Assembly (NCBI RefSeq): GCF_029633865.1
Contig: NC_079224.1
Coordinates: 24,921,267 to 24,985,266, forward strand
Origin: Lampris incognitus
Taxonomy: Eukaryota > Chordata > Actinopteri > Lampriformes > Lampridae
Direction of reading: 5' to 3'
DNA length: 64,000 nucleotides
Shown: one piece after another, positions 54,998 to 64,000 of the stretch
Position numbering within the stretch: the stretch's first letter is position 1
Layout: every line of letters begins with the position of its first letter
Notes under the pieces: model-generated
The model's input: the letters and a program-made list of their open reading frames with translations, nothing else
Told to the model about the DNA's origin: nothing
The model's database searches: none
Made by a program: the position numbers and the translations under genes

Positions 54998-57900
54998 GGC
55001 CCTGTGATGGCCTGGCGGTCTGTCCAGGGTGTCTCCCCGCCTGCTGCCCAATGACTGCTGGAATAGGCTCCAGCGACCCTGAGAGCAGGATAAGCAGTTA
55101 AAATAATGGATGGACTTAAAACTTCGCCAACCATATCAATTGCACACGTTTTAATCCACTCTGCATCAGTGAATGGCTTCTTACCTTGAGCAAGGTTCCA
55201 TGAAACATGCAGTGATGCAGCTGTTGCACTCTTGTGTGCCGATGTTGATTTACAGATAGTAGAAACGGACTGCTTGTATGATGTTATCATATTTTCTATC
55301 TTTTGTTTGTGGTGATCTGATTTTGTCGGGTAGTTGGCATTAAAACTGGCACCATGCATAGTGTTGAAGTGCTGTTTGAGATTATCTACTTTGTAGACAG
55401 CTACGGTCTGCATGCATATCAAGCATTTCGGTTTGGCATTGGCCTGGTCTGGTAAGATATAACAAAACTGATCAGTCCCGTCAGATTTGAACTGACGGTT
55501 TTCCTGGTCGACTTTCCACTTTTTTGCACAGGCCATGTTCTTGGTTTAGGACAGTAAATGATTATCTGTGACTTAGCTGGTGGGTGGCTCTGTCTAGTCA
55601 AGGACTGTAGAGAGCGCGGAGTGCGTCTTATGGCCATGCGTGCTCTATGGCATAGGTCAAGTGTACAGTGTGGAGTGAGGTCAAAATAAAGTAGAACAGC
55701 ACGCACTTTATTTCACATGTTATGAGAGGTGCATTAGTGCCAATGGTTCTGGCCCGCGGGCTGCTTATTAGGGTTCAAGGGTCTAGATAAACACACATAA
55801 TAGGCCACTAACCATGAAGTGATTTTCTCCATTTGCACTGTGGTTATTTAACTGCCACTCATGCTTTTTGAATAGTATTTGTACAACATAGCAGATATAC
55901 TTTAATTTTAGTCATTTGTCTGTGATTTTTCTAATATTCTTCTCTCTTGTTAACAGGCAGATTTTCTGAAAGGTCTCCCTGTCTACGACGAAAACAACTT
56001 CAGCAGATTCCATGCTGATTCTGTATGTAAAGCATCAGTAAGTGTCCAGGGCCCAGATGGAATGGACCCCAACTGCCTAAAAATTTTCAGTGACATAATA
56101 TTTACTATTACCTCTTTTATGACTATAAGCGAGATCATATTATAGACATTCCTATGGAGGAGTATCACCACTCCTTTCCATTATTTAGGAAGGCTTGAAA
56201 GGTGTCCTTACCTGAATTCCCAACAGATAGTGTTTGGGGGCAGTTCCTTCTATGGCCGCAGGGATGTGTTGGAGACACATGTCAATGCGAGGCTTATGAA
56301 AAGAAGTCGACTTGAGTGAAATACTTTTTTGGACTGACGTTATCCAGGATCAAGGTGTAGATCTTGTGGCATCTCTGTGAAAGCGAAAGTTCTCAAAACT
56401 TGATGCTTCTTGGCAACCAGAAAATTGCAGCAATGCAGTAGAGATGATCTAGTTCCTTCAAAGACATCCATTATTTGAAAAGCCTTTTAAATAAAACTTT
56501 GATTGCCCTAATTGACATCCATACTTGGGTAGATTCATTTAGTTCACCGCCACAGCTAATTATTCGATTTATCAGAATAAGATCAAAATCAGAATTGGAA
56601 TCAACTCTATTGGACATCAGTGCCTATGCACACAAGAAATTCGACTCCGGTTCAGTGCAGCTTCTAGTACTTGCAGACATCACTCACACAAGAAAAAGAA
56701 AACAAAACAGAAAACAAAAACAGAAGAAATGAATGGAACGATAACAGGACATGGGAGGAAAGCATGTATGCACAACAGGTATGTCACTATTATACAGAGT
56801 TTTGTTATGGTTGAGTAATCAACAATCTATGCCCTTATATTATACTATATTTGTTATATACTATATTGCCCATACACTATATCATATACTAATACCATAA
56901 CCCATCATGCCCATATACAGTGCTATAAACGCCCACTACTACTACTACTACTTTCGGCTGCTCCCGTTAGGGGTCGCCACAGCGGATCATCCGTTTCCAT
57001 TTCTTCCTGTCTTCTGCGTCTTCCTCTGTCACACCAGCCACCTGCATGTCTTCCCTCACCACATCCATAAACCTCCTCCTTGGCCTTCCTCTTCTCCTCT
57101 TCCCTGGCAGCTCCATATTCAGCATCCTTCTCCCAATATACCCAGCATCTCTCCTCCACACATGTCCAAGCCATCTCAATCTTGCCTCTCTTGCTTTGTC
57201 TCCAAACCGTCCAACCTGAGCGGTCCCTCTAATATAATCGTTCCTAATCCTGTCCTTCTTCGTTACTCTCAGTGAAAATCTTAGCATCTTCAACTCTGCC
57301 ACCTCCAGCTCCGCCTCCTGTCTTTTCGTCAGTGCCACTGTCTCCAAACCATATAACATAGCTGGTCTCACAACCATCTTGTAAACTTTCCCTTTGACTC
57401 TTGCTGGTACCCTTCTGTCACAAATCACTCCTGACACACTTCTCCACCCACTCCACCCTGCCTGCACTCTCTTTTTCACCTCTCTACTGCACTCCCCGTT
57501 ACTTTGGACAGTTGACCCCAAGTATTTAAACTCAAATGCCTTTGTCACCTCCACTCCTTGCATCCTGACCATTCCACTGTCCTCCCTCTCATTCACGCAT
57601 AGGTATTCCGTCTTGCTCCTACTGACTTTCATTCCTCTTCTCTCCAGTGCATACCTCCACCTCTCCAGGCTCTCCTCCACCTGCACCCTACTCTCGCTAC
57701 AGATCACAATGTCATCCGCGAACATCATCGTCCATGGAGACTCCTGCCTGATCTTGTCCGTCAACCTGTCCATCACCATTGCAAACAAGAAAGAGCTCAG
57801 AGCCGATCCTTGATGTAATCCGACCTCCACCTTGAACCCATCTGTCATTCCAACCACACACCTCACCACTGTCACACCTCCCTCATACATATCCTGCACC

Positions 57901-60900
57901 ACTCCTACATACTTCTCTGCAACTCCCGACTTCCTCATACAATACCACACCTCCTCTCTCGGCACTATGTCATAAGCTTTCTCTAAATCTACAAAGACAC
58001 AATGCAACTCTTTCTGGCCTTCTCTATACTTCTCAATCAACATTCTCAAAGCAAACATCGCATCTGTGGTGCTCTTTCGTGGCATGAAACCATACTGCTG
58101 CTCGCTGATCATCACCTCTCCTCTTAACCTAGCTTCTATTACTCTTTCCCAAATCTTCATGCTGTGGCTGATCAACTTTATACCTCTGTAGTTGTTACAG
58201 TTCTGCACATCGCCCTTGTTCTTGAAAATCGGTACCAGTATGCTTCTTCTCCACTCCTCAGGCATCCTCTCACTTACCAGGATTGTGTTAAACAATCTAG
58301 TTAAAAACTCCACTGCCATCGCTCCTAAACATCTCCATGCCTCCACAGGTATGTCATCAGGACCAACTGCCTTTCCACTCTTCATCCTCTTCATAGCTGC
58401 CCTCACTTCCTCCTTGTTAATCCACTGAACTTCCTGATTCACTATCCCTACATCATCCAACCTTCTCTCTCTCTCATTTTCTTCATTCATCAGCCCCTCA
58501 AAGTACTCCTTCCACCTTCTTAGCACACTCTCCTCGCTTGTCAGCACATTTCCATCTCTATCCTTGATCACCCTAACTTGCTGCACATCCTTTGCAGCTT
58601 GGTCCCTCTGTCTAGCCAATCGGTACAAGTCCTTTTCTCCTTCCTTAGTGTCTAACCTGTCATACAACTCACCATACGCCTTTTCCTTTGCCTTCGCCAC
58701 CTCTCTCTTTGCTTTACGCTGCATCTCCTTGTACTCCTGTCTACTTTCTTCATCTCTCTTACTATCCCACTTCTTCTTTGCCAACCTTTTCCTCTGTATA
58801 ATTTGCTGTACTTCCTCATTCCACCACCAAGTCTCCTTGTCTTCCTTCCTCTGTCCTGATGACACACCAAGTACCTTCCTAGCTGTCTCCCTCACTATTT
58901 CTGCAGTGGTTGTCCAGCCATCTGGCAACTCTTCACTACCACCCAGTGCCTGTCTAAACTCCTGCCTGAACTCCACACATCAGTCTTCCTTCTTCAACTT
59001 CCACCATTTGATCTTCGGCTGTGTCTTCACTCGCTTCCTCTTCTTGGTCTCCAAAGTCATCCTACAGACCACCATCCGATGCTGCCTAGCTACGTTCTCC
59101 CCTGTCACCACCTTGCAGTCTCCAATCCCTTTTAGATGGCGCCTTCTACATAAGATGTAGTCCACCTGTGTGCACTTTCCTCCACTCTTGTACGTCACCC
59201 TGTGTTCCTCCCTCTTCTTGAAATATGTATTCACCACAGCCATTTCCATCCTTTTCACAAAATCGACCACCATCTGTCCTTCCACATTTCTCTTCTTGAC
59301 TCCATACCTTCCCATCACCTCCTCATCACCTCTGTTCCCTTCACCAACATGTCCATTGAAGTCCGCTCCAATCACCACTCTCTCCTCCTTGGGTACCCTC
59401 TCCACCATGTCGTCCAACTCACTCCAGAATTCTTCTTTTTCATCCATCTCACACCCAACTTGCGGGGCATATGCGCTGATAACATTCAGCAATAAACCTT
59501 CAATTTCCAGCTTCATACTCATCACTCTGTCTGACACTCTCTTCACCTCCAGCACGCTCTTGACATACTCTTCCTTCAGAATTACCCCTACCCCATTTCT
59601 CCTCCCATTCACACCATGGTAGAAGAGTTTGAACCCACCTCCGATACTCCTGGCCTTACTCCCCTTCCACCTGGTCTCTTGCACACACAGTATGCCTACC
59701 TTTCTTCTTTCCATCATGTCAGCCAGCTCTCTCCCTTTACCAGTCATAGTGCCAACATTCAAAGTTCCAACTCTCAGAGTTGGAACTCTCCAACTCTCAC
59801 ATGCCTACCCTCCTCCTCTCTAGCTGCCTCTGGACATGCTTTCCCCCTCTCCTTCTCCTTCGCCCAACAGTAGCATAGTTTCCACCGACACCCTGCTGGT
59901 TAACCAGTGGCGGTCGTTAGTAACCCGGGCCTCGGCCGATCCGGTATGTAAGTCTTATTTATGATCCGCATCTTTGATTTGGCAAAGATTTTACGCCGGA
60001 TGCCCTTCCTGACGCAACCCTCCCCATTTGTCCGGGCTTGGGACCGGCACTAAGGATGCACTGGCTTGTGCATCCTCAGTGGCTGGGTTGCTATAAACGG
60101 CCACTATATTACACTATTATTTTATATACCAGAAGTATACACTATATATTTACTTACCAGCCACCTCACAACTATGTACATACTATATCATATACCTATG
60201 TTACACTCAAAGTAATAACAGTAATAATTTGTAACCAGTGTACAGCAGTTGTATGTGTATTTACAATTGTACATTTGTATTGCACATCTGGTTTAAAGAG
60301 GTAGATATGTAGGTGAGACATCTTGGCCATGATGGCCAGGATTTTTACTGCTGTCCTTAGTGTTCGCTGCAGTCTGTTCCTATCTTGTTTTGTTGCTGTT
60401 CCGATCCAGACTGTAATGGATGTGCACAGGACAGATTCAGTGGCTGCGGTGTAGAACTGGCTCAACAGCTCCTGTGGCAGACCAAATTTCCTCAGTTGCC
60501 ACAGAAAGAACATCCTATGCTGGGCCTTTTTGAAGATGGAGTTTGTCTCCCACTCAGGTCTTTGGAAATAGTAGTTCCCAGAAACTTGAAGGTCTCCACG
60601 GTTGACACAGAGCTGTTGGATATTGTGACAAGGATCAGTGCTGAGGGGTGTCTCCTAAAGTCCACTGTCATCTCCACAATCTTGAGCATGTTCATCTCCA
60701 AGTTGTTCTAGCTACACCAGAGCACCAGCTGCTCAACTTTCTGCTGATATGCAGACTCACCACCATCCTGGATGAGTCCGATAACTGTAGTGTTGTCTGC
60801 AAACATCAGTAGTTTAACAGTTTGGTCCTTGAAGGTACAGTCATTGGGGTAGAGGGAGAAGAGCAGTGGGGAGAGGACACATCCCTGGGGAGCACCAGTG

Positions 60901-63248
60901 CTGACTGTCTGTATTTCATTTTATTCTTTTTTTTTCTTTTCTTGTCTCTTCTCCCACATATGTGAATGATGTGATGTGAGTCTCTCTTGTGTACATGTGT
61001 AGTCTGTCCTCCTGTCAGGTCAACATGGTGATGGTGGTCATGTGGCTCAGTTCCTGGGTTGTTCCGGTGGCATCTGGACACTGCTTGGCATCCTCCATTA
61101 TAATTCTGTTATCCTCTTTCAATGTTGTATTCTGTAAATTGTGTGCACACAACATCCATTGCACATCTGTCTGTCTTGGGAGAGCAATGCCTCCTCTGTT
61201 GCACTCCCTGAGGTTTCTTCCTATTTTTTCTCCATTAAAGGTTTTTTTTTAGGGAGTTGTTCCTTACCCAATGCGAGGGTTTAAGGACAGGATGCTGTAT
61301 TGCTATAAAGCCCACTGAGGCAATTTTGTAATTTATGATAATGGGCTATACAAATAAAATTGACTTGCCTATACCAGAAGTGATTTTCCCTAGCCTCACC
61401 TGCTGTTTCCTGCCTGTCAGGAAGCTGGTGATCCACTGACAGATGGTGGGGGATACAGTGAGCAGATTTTAGTTTCTGCGTGTAGGTTGGAACAAGATGA
61501 ATCAAGCAGTGATCAGAGTGCCCCAAAGCTGCCCGGGAGACAGAGTGATATACATCTTCAAGAATTGTGTAGCATTGGTCCAGTGTGTTATTTTCCCTGG
61601 TGGGACAATTAATATGCTGTTTGTATTTTGGTATTTATAATCCTTGGATATAGTGGCCTGGGTTTGTGCATTACTCATGGATGCTCAGTAACAGTGGTCT
61701 CAAGCCTTTGAGTGCAGCCACATATGCCCTGGATGTCACTGGCTTAGTGATAGACTATCACCGAAAGTCAATGACATACGTGTTTTCAGTCACACTTTGC
61801 AGTGCACTACAGAGAAAACTACAGTACTTGTAATCTCAGCACTGTAAAAGTTTTTGTCCCAGTCTTGTGTGTTGGAAGCTTTATAACTAACTCCCAAATT
61901 CAGATTTATTGTCATATGGGTTTAGAATACAATGAAATTCTTGTGCTCTGCCGCTCTCTCCCTTAACACAAGGGGACAAAGAACACAAGGATACGCCATC
62001 AAAAAATAAATAAATTAAAAATTGCAGTTACTCTGAGGTAGCAGTACAATTCATAGGGGTAATTCCAAGACGCTTGATATATGCAGGCCAAGATCTGGTC
62101 TGTGCTTCCAAACACAACCACATTGGGGTCCTGTGCTTAAATACCAGTGATGGAATCCCCACTTTTTGCATGCAGTATGTCCTGTAAACCAGACTGGTTT
62201 GTCAACACAAAGATTTTTAATATAATTTCTTGTCACTCATTGAGTTTTCATCTAAACTGTATTTATTCACTCTGGTCTTGATTTTGTTTTAGAATCGTCG
62301 ACCTTCTGTGTATCTTCCTACTCGAGATTACCCCTCAGAACAAAGTAAGTTTTAAAGCTCAAGAGACGCATGGCTCTCTGTCCCTTTTCAATTTAATTGA
62401 AATATGTCTGTCAGCCTCAAAGCTGATAGCATTCTCTACCCATTCATGCTCCAAGTAACAATTTTGTGTGAAAGGGAAAATTAATATGTTTGAAGTTCTA
62501 CCCTTACAGTCCTACCCCATGGATTTCTACTCATGTTCTACAACCTAGCAGTCTATAGCAACTGATGCATTCCACTACATCTTCTGTACATCTGTATAAA
62601 ACTGAGTGTTTGGCGAGGATAGACCATCTGTGCTCTTATTAGTCTGTCTTTGTGTTTATTTTCTCCCCAGTCATAGTAACAGAAAAGACAAATATCTTAC
62701 TGAGATATCTTCATCAGCAGTGGGATAAAAAGGTAAGGGACTAGAAATGTTTTGACCTGTAAAAATGTATTCACATTGGACATCAAGCAACTGAAAGTGT
62801 TCCCATCCTCAATCATATGTGAAATCTGTTAATTAGAGCTGGTGATGAGCTATGTTCTTTCATAGTCAAAAGAATCCACCTAATCCCTTTCAATACACTA
62901 AAATCTATCTATTCATATTGCTTCAGTCCAAATGGATTTTTTTATATGGAGCATAAAATCTGTTTGAATTCTAATGGGTTTTTGAGTCGTATTTGGCATT
63001 TTCCCTCAAATTTAGTACAATTAGTGTATTTATGTGTATGTATAGGAAGCCAGTTGTAATGTCTGTTATTGAGCACATAGATGATCGTCTTTTTATTGTT
63101 CTTTCTTGTTTTGTTGACCCTTCTCAATAATTTGCATCCTCAGAATGCAGCTAAAAAGCGGGAGCAGGAACAAACTGATGGGGAAAATGCCACGCCTCCA
63201 CGAAAAATTGCCAGAACGGACAGCCGAGAGTTGGATGAGAACTCATAG
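53468..63248 (+). CDS. dda1: dda1, DET1- and DDB1-associated protein 1
   Basis: DDA1 is a small subunit that binds DDB1 and supports the CUL4-DDB1 (CRL4) ubiquitin ligase and the DET1 complex. Five coding exons: 53468-53476 (three codons), 55957-56037, 62293-62344, 62671-62732 and 63144-63248 (stop TAG). All junctions are AG/GT and the phases join to exactly 102 codons plus stop, the human length. Recognisable blocks are [10 protein letters not shown], [10 protein letters not shown], [12 protein letters not shown], and a basic C-terminus [10 protein letters not shown]. The introns are large: intron 1 holds a hAT remnant, and intron 2 (6.3 kb) an RTE and other LINE pieces. Confidence 0.97.
53808..53830. 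repeat. (TTA)n microsatellite
   Basis: About 7-8 TTA units within the left part of the hAT remnant, followed by a degenerate TAG/TGG-rich stretch to about 53870. Confidence 0.9.
53993..55536 (-). pseudogene. hAT transposase remnants (N-terminus and dimerisation domain)
   Basis: On the minus strand, 55110-55536 encodes the N-terminal region with a zinc-finger-like Cys-Leu-Ile-Cys...His...His (His-Phe-Asn-Thr-Met-His). Segment 54469-54714 continues it with Leu-Ala-Ile-Asp-Ser-Ser-Cys-Asp, which holds the first catalytic Asp. Segment 53993-54202 has the C-terminal dimerisation motif (Glu-Ser-Ser-Phe-Ser-Thr-Met-Asn). The middle, including the rest of the catalytic core, is missing. It resembles the ZBED/GTF2IRD2-type hAT genes. 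Confidence 0.75.
54717..55113 (+). mobile_element. Full-length tRNA-derived SINE
   Basis: Flanked by acttaacactt (54706-54716) and acttaaaactt (55114-55124), an 11-bp duplication with one change. The head has a B box ggttcgagccc (54773-54783), followed by the central region, a (GT)n tract (54941-54996) and a tail ending atggatgg. Confidence 0.92.
56038..56933 (+). other. dda1 intron 2, left part
   Basis: No recognised element. AT-rich, with a lysine-type AAA/ACA stretch near 56690-56730 that is only low complexity. Confidence 0.5.
56967..58979 (-). pseudogene. RTE reverse transcriptase domain
   Basis: An open frame of about 670 codons from just after the TGA at 58982-58980 to the stop at 56967. 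It has an N-terminal linker rich in Lys/Glu, reverse transcriptase blocks (Gly-Pro-Asp-Asp-Ile-Pro, Tyr-Arg-Gly-Ile-Lys-Leu, Gln-Gln-Tyr-Gly-Phe), the catalytic Phe-Ala-Asp-Asp, and a C-terminal Arg-Trp-Leu-Gly-His-Val and Gly-Arg-Pro-Arg-Arg-Arg tail. No second defect was noticed. The frame has no normal ATG near its start, since it belongs to the frame of the endonuclease. Confidence 0.9.
58980..59790 (-). pseudogene. RTE endonuclease domain, ends at an in-frame TGA
   Basis: An apurinic-type endonuclease domain in the same frame as the reverse transcriptase. It has Gln-Glu-Thr-Arg-Trp-Lys-Gly (catalytic Glu), Ala-Tyr-Ala-Pro-Gln, Gly-Ala-Asp-Phe-Asn-Gly-His (catalytic Asp and Asn) and Val-Asp-Tyr-Ile-Leu. 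The usual Ser-Asp-His near the end reads Arg-Gln-His. TGA at 58982-58980 stops it just before the reverse transcriptase linker. The family resembles BovB-type proteins often annotated as craniofacial development protein 2-like. Confidence 0.88.
60190..60930 (-). mobile_element. Rex1-like LINE reverse transcriptase fragment
   Basis: Minus-strand frames, broken by shifts, encode Phe-Ala-Asp-Asn-Thr-Thr-Val (near 60795-60815, the place of the catalytic Ala-Asp-Asp with its last Asp changed), Glu-Met-Thr-Val-Asp-Phe-Arg-Arg, Phe-Lys-Phe-Leu-Gly-Thr, and [10 protein letters not shown]. This is the palm-to-thumb part of a fish Rex1/CR1-group enzyme. It is truncated and inactive. Confidence 0.75.
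60985..61373 (+). repeat. Dispersed fish repeat with gctatacaaataaaattga end
   Basis: The phrases ctgaggtttcttcctatttttt, ttagggagttgttccttac and gggctatacaaataaaattgac form a well-known dispersed fish 3'-end sequence; a fragment of the same end is at 3730-3760. The source element is uncertain. Confidence 0.6.
61374..62292 (+). other. dda1 intron 2, right part
   Basis: No gene or element can be supported here. The stretch ends with the T-rich tract and AG acceptor of dda1 exon 3. Confidence 0.5.
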
Positions 63249-63539
63249 TGCCATGTTGTTGACAGTCAGCAAAGAGAGACACAGTCATCCTCACACTCAT
63301 GCTCTGACCCATTCATTCATTTACTCAAAAGCAGATGCAAGATATGTTTGCAAACTGAAGCCTTGACACTTAAGCAAACAAGGGGGGATGTGTTGACAGG
63401 ATAAACCACTGCCAGCATAATTTGGAAGCAGACAAGTTTCTCTTTGTTTTCTGATGACTTTGTTTTTATTTGTACCTTTTCTTGTTTTCCCTCATTTAAG
63501 AGGAATTGCTGAATCTTTTTTTGGATTTTTTCCCCCCTT
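63249..63539 (+). other. dda1 3' UTR
   Basis: Sequence directly after the dda1 stop. No AATAAA is visible before the SINE at 63540, so the transcript may end elsewhere or use a variant signal. Confidence 0.5.
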
Positions 63540-63915
63540 TTCTCCAAATTGTATCTGGCCAATTACCCCACTCTTCCGAGCTGTCCCGGTCGCTGCTCCA
63601 CCCCTCTGTCAATCCGGGTAGGGCTGCAGACTACCACATGTCTCCTCTGATACGTGGAGTCGCCAGCCGCTTCTTTTCCCCTTTACAGCGAAGAGTTTCA
63701 CCGGGGTGACGTAGCACGTGGGAGGATCACGCTATTCCCCCCAGTCCCCCCCCCCCGGTCAGGTGCCCCGACCGACCAGAGGTGCTAGTGCAGCAACCAG
63801 GACACATACCTGCATCCGGCTTCCCACCTGCAGACACGGCCAATTGTGTCTGTAGGGATGCCCGACCAAGCCGAAGGTAACACGAGGATTCAATCTGGCG
63901 AGCCCCATGTTGGTA
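63540..63915 (-). mobile_element. tRNA-derived SINE (third family), near complete
   Basis: This matches the SINE split by the hAT element at 31255-42845 and the short copy at 48274-48450. On the minus strand the head is at the right (the B box, near 63885-63895, is degenerate) and a T-rich tail region (tttccccccttttctcc on the plus strand) is at the left. The first bases of the tRNA head seem missing at the right end. Confidence 0.85.
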
Positions 63916-64000
63916 GAGAATTGCTGAATCTTTGAAATAACTACTACTTTCTTTTTGAATTTTTTTTCTTGCTCTCTTTTCCATTACTCCGATATGCACA

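Larger units (their letters stand above)
53672..55780 (-). mobile_element. hAT element, internally deleted, with SINE insertion
   Basis: The ends are diverged inverted repeats (cagggttccccagatag at the left; the reverse complement of the right end shares the gggcca block). They are flanked by atctagat at 53664-53671 and gtctagat at 55781-55788, an 8-bp duplication with one mismatch. Three minus-strand coding remnants of a hAT transposase remain. A SINE splits the element at 54717-55113. Confidence 0.8.
56939..60088 (-). mobile_element. Near-full-length RTE-clade LINE
   Basis: About 3.15 kb flanked by 18-bp duplications tgctataaacg(c/g)ccacta at 56921-56938 and 60089-60106 (one mismatch). On the minus strand the 5' end has an 8-bp hairpin (60054-60075), then an endonuclease and reverse transcriptase in one frame broken by a single TGA. 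The 3' end is very short, with a (TAC)n/(GTA)n tail at the left edge (to 56952). The arrangement, size and simple-repeat tail are typical of RTE. It sits in dda1 intron 2, antisense to dda1. Confidence 0.92.

Noticed and set aside
57394-59622. Plus-strand proteins opposite the RTE element
   Set aside because: Serine/leucine-rich mirror frames of the minus-strand RTE genes, with no domain of their own.

Overview
The window is vertebrate nuclear DNA, almost certainly from a ray-finned (teleost) fish. Genes are split by GT-AG introns. The mobile-element mix is the fish one: L2, L1, RTE and Rex1-like LINEs, Penelope-like elements, hAT, Harbinger and IS3EU-like DNA transposons, a Ty3/gypsy element, and several tRNA-derived SINE families. 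No species can be named from the sequence alone.

Host genes, left to right: (1) the first four coding exons of a KDM4/JMJD2 histone demethylase, closest by eye to KDM4A, on the minus strand (coding exons 1984-4450, probable non-coding first exon near 8922), running off the left edge. (2) abhd8 on the minus strand, complete in four coding exons (24290-30157, 471 codons). (3) mrpl34 on the plus strand; the last coding exon 49088-49406 is certain and the first exon is tentative. (4) An unrecognised two-exon candidate gene on the minus strand (50719-51230). (5) dda1 on the plus strand, complete in five coding exons (53468-63248, 102 codons). The block abhd8(-), mrpl34(+), dda1(+) has the same order and orientation as human 19p13.11.

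Most of the rest is mobile DNA, much of it nested and datable by target-site duplications. Nest A (31255-42845): a tRNA-derived SINE is split by a hAT transposon (8-bp duplication), which is split by a full-length Ty3/gypsy element on the minus strand (4-bp duplication, two ~711-bp LTRs, open gag and pol). At the gypsy gag-pol junction there is a slippery heptamer followed by an H-type pseudoknot. Nest B (14287-20969): an IS3EU-like transposon with long inverted ends, each carrying a copy of the transposase first exon, is split by an L1 fragment, which is split by a Penelope-like element. A near-complete RTE LINE with an 18-bp duplication lies in dda1 intron 2 (56939-60088). A frameshifted L2 LINE lies at 10045-13110. 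A ~500-bp repeat occurs in inverted orientation at 9537-10044 and 20970-21490.

Region by region: 1-1800 LINE and Penelope fragments; 1984-9110 KDM4 gene, with intron 1 holding a MITE, a hAT deletion derivative, a probable solo LTR and two SINEs; 9226-21490 dense mobile DNA; 21491-24289 abhd8 downstream flank; 24290-30166 abhd8 with a 4-kb repeat-filled intron; 30870-42845 Harbinger fragment and Nest A; 43683-47000 SINE plus mostly unique DNA; 47001-49406 mrpl34 with a Penelope/SINE-filled intron; 50719-51700 candidate gene; 53120-63248 dda1; 63540-63915 SINE. The host genes have unrelated housekeeping roles (chromatin, predicted lipid hydrolase, mitochondrial ribosome, ubiquitin ligase) and share only location.
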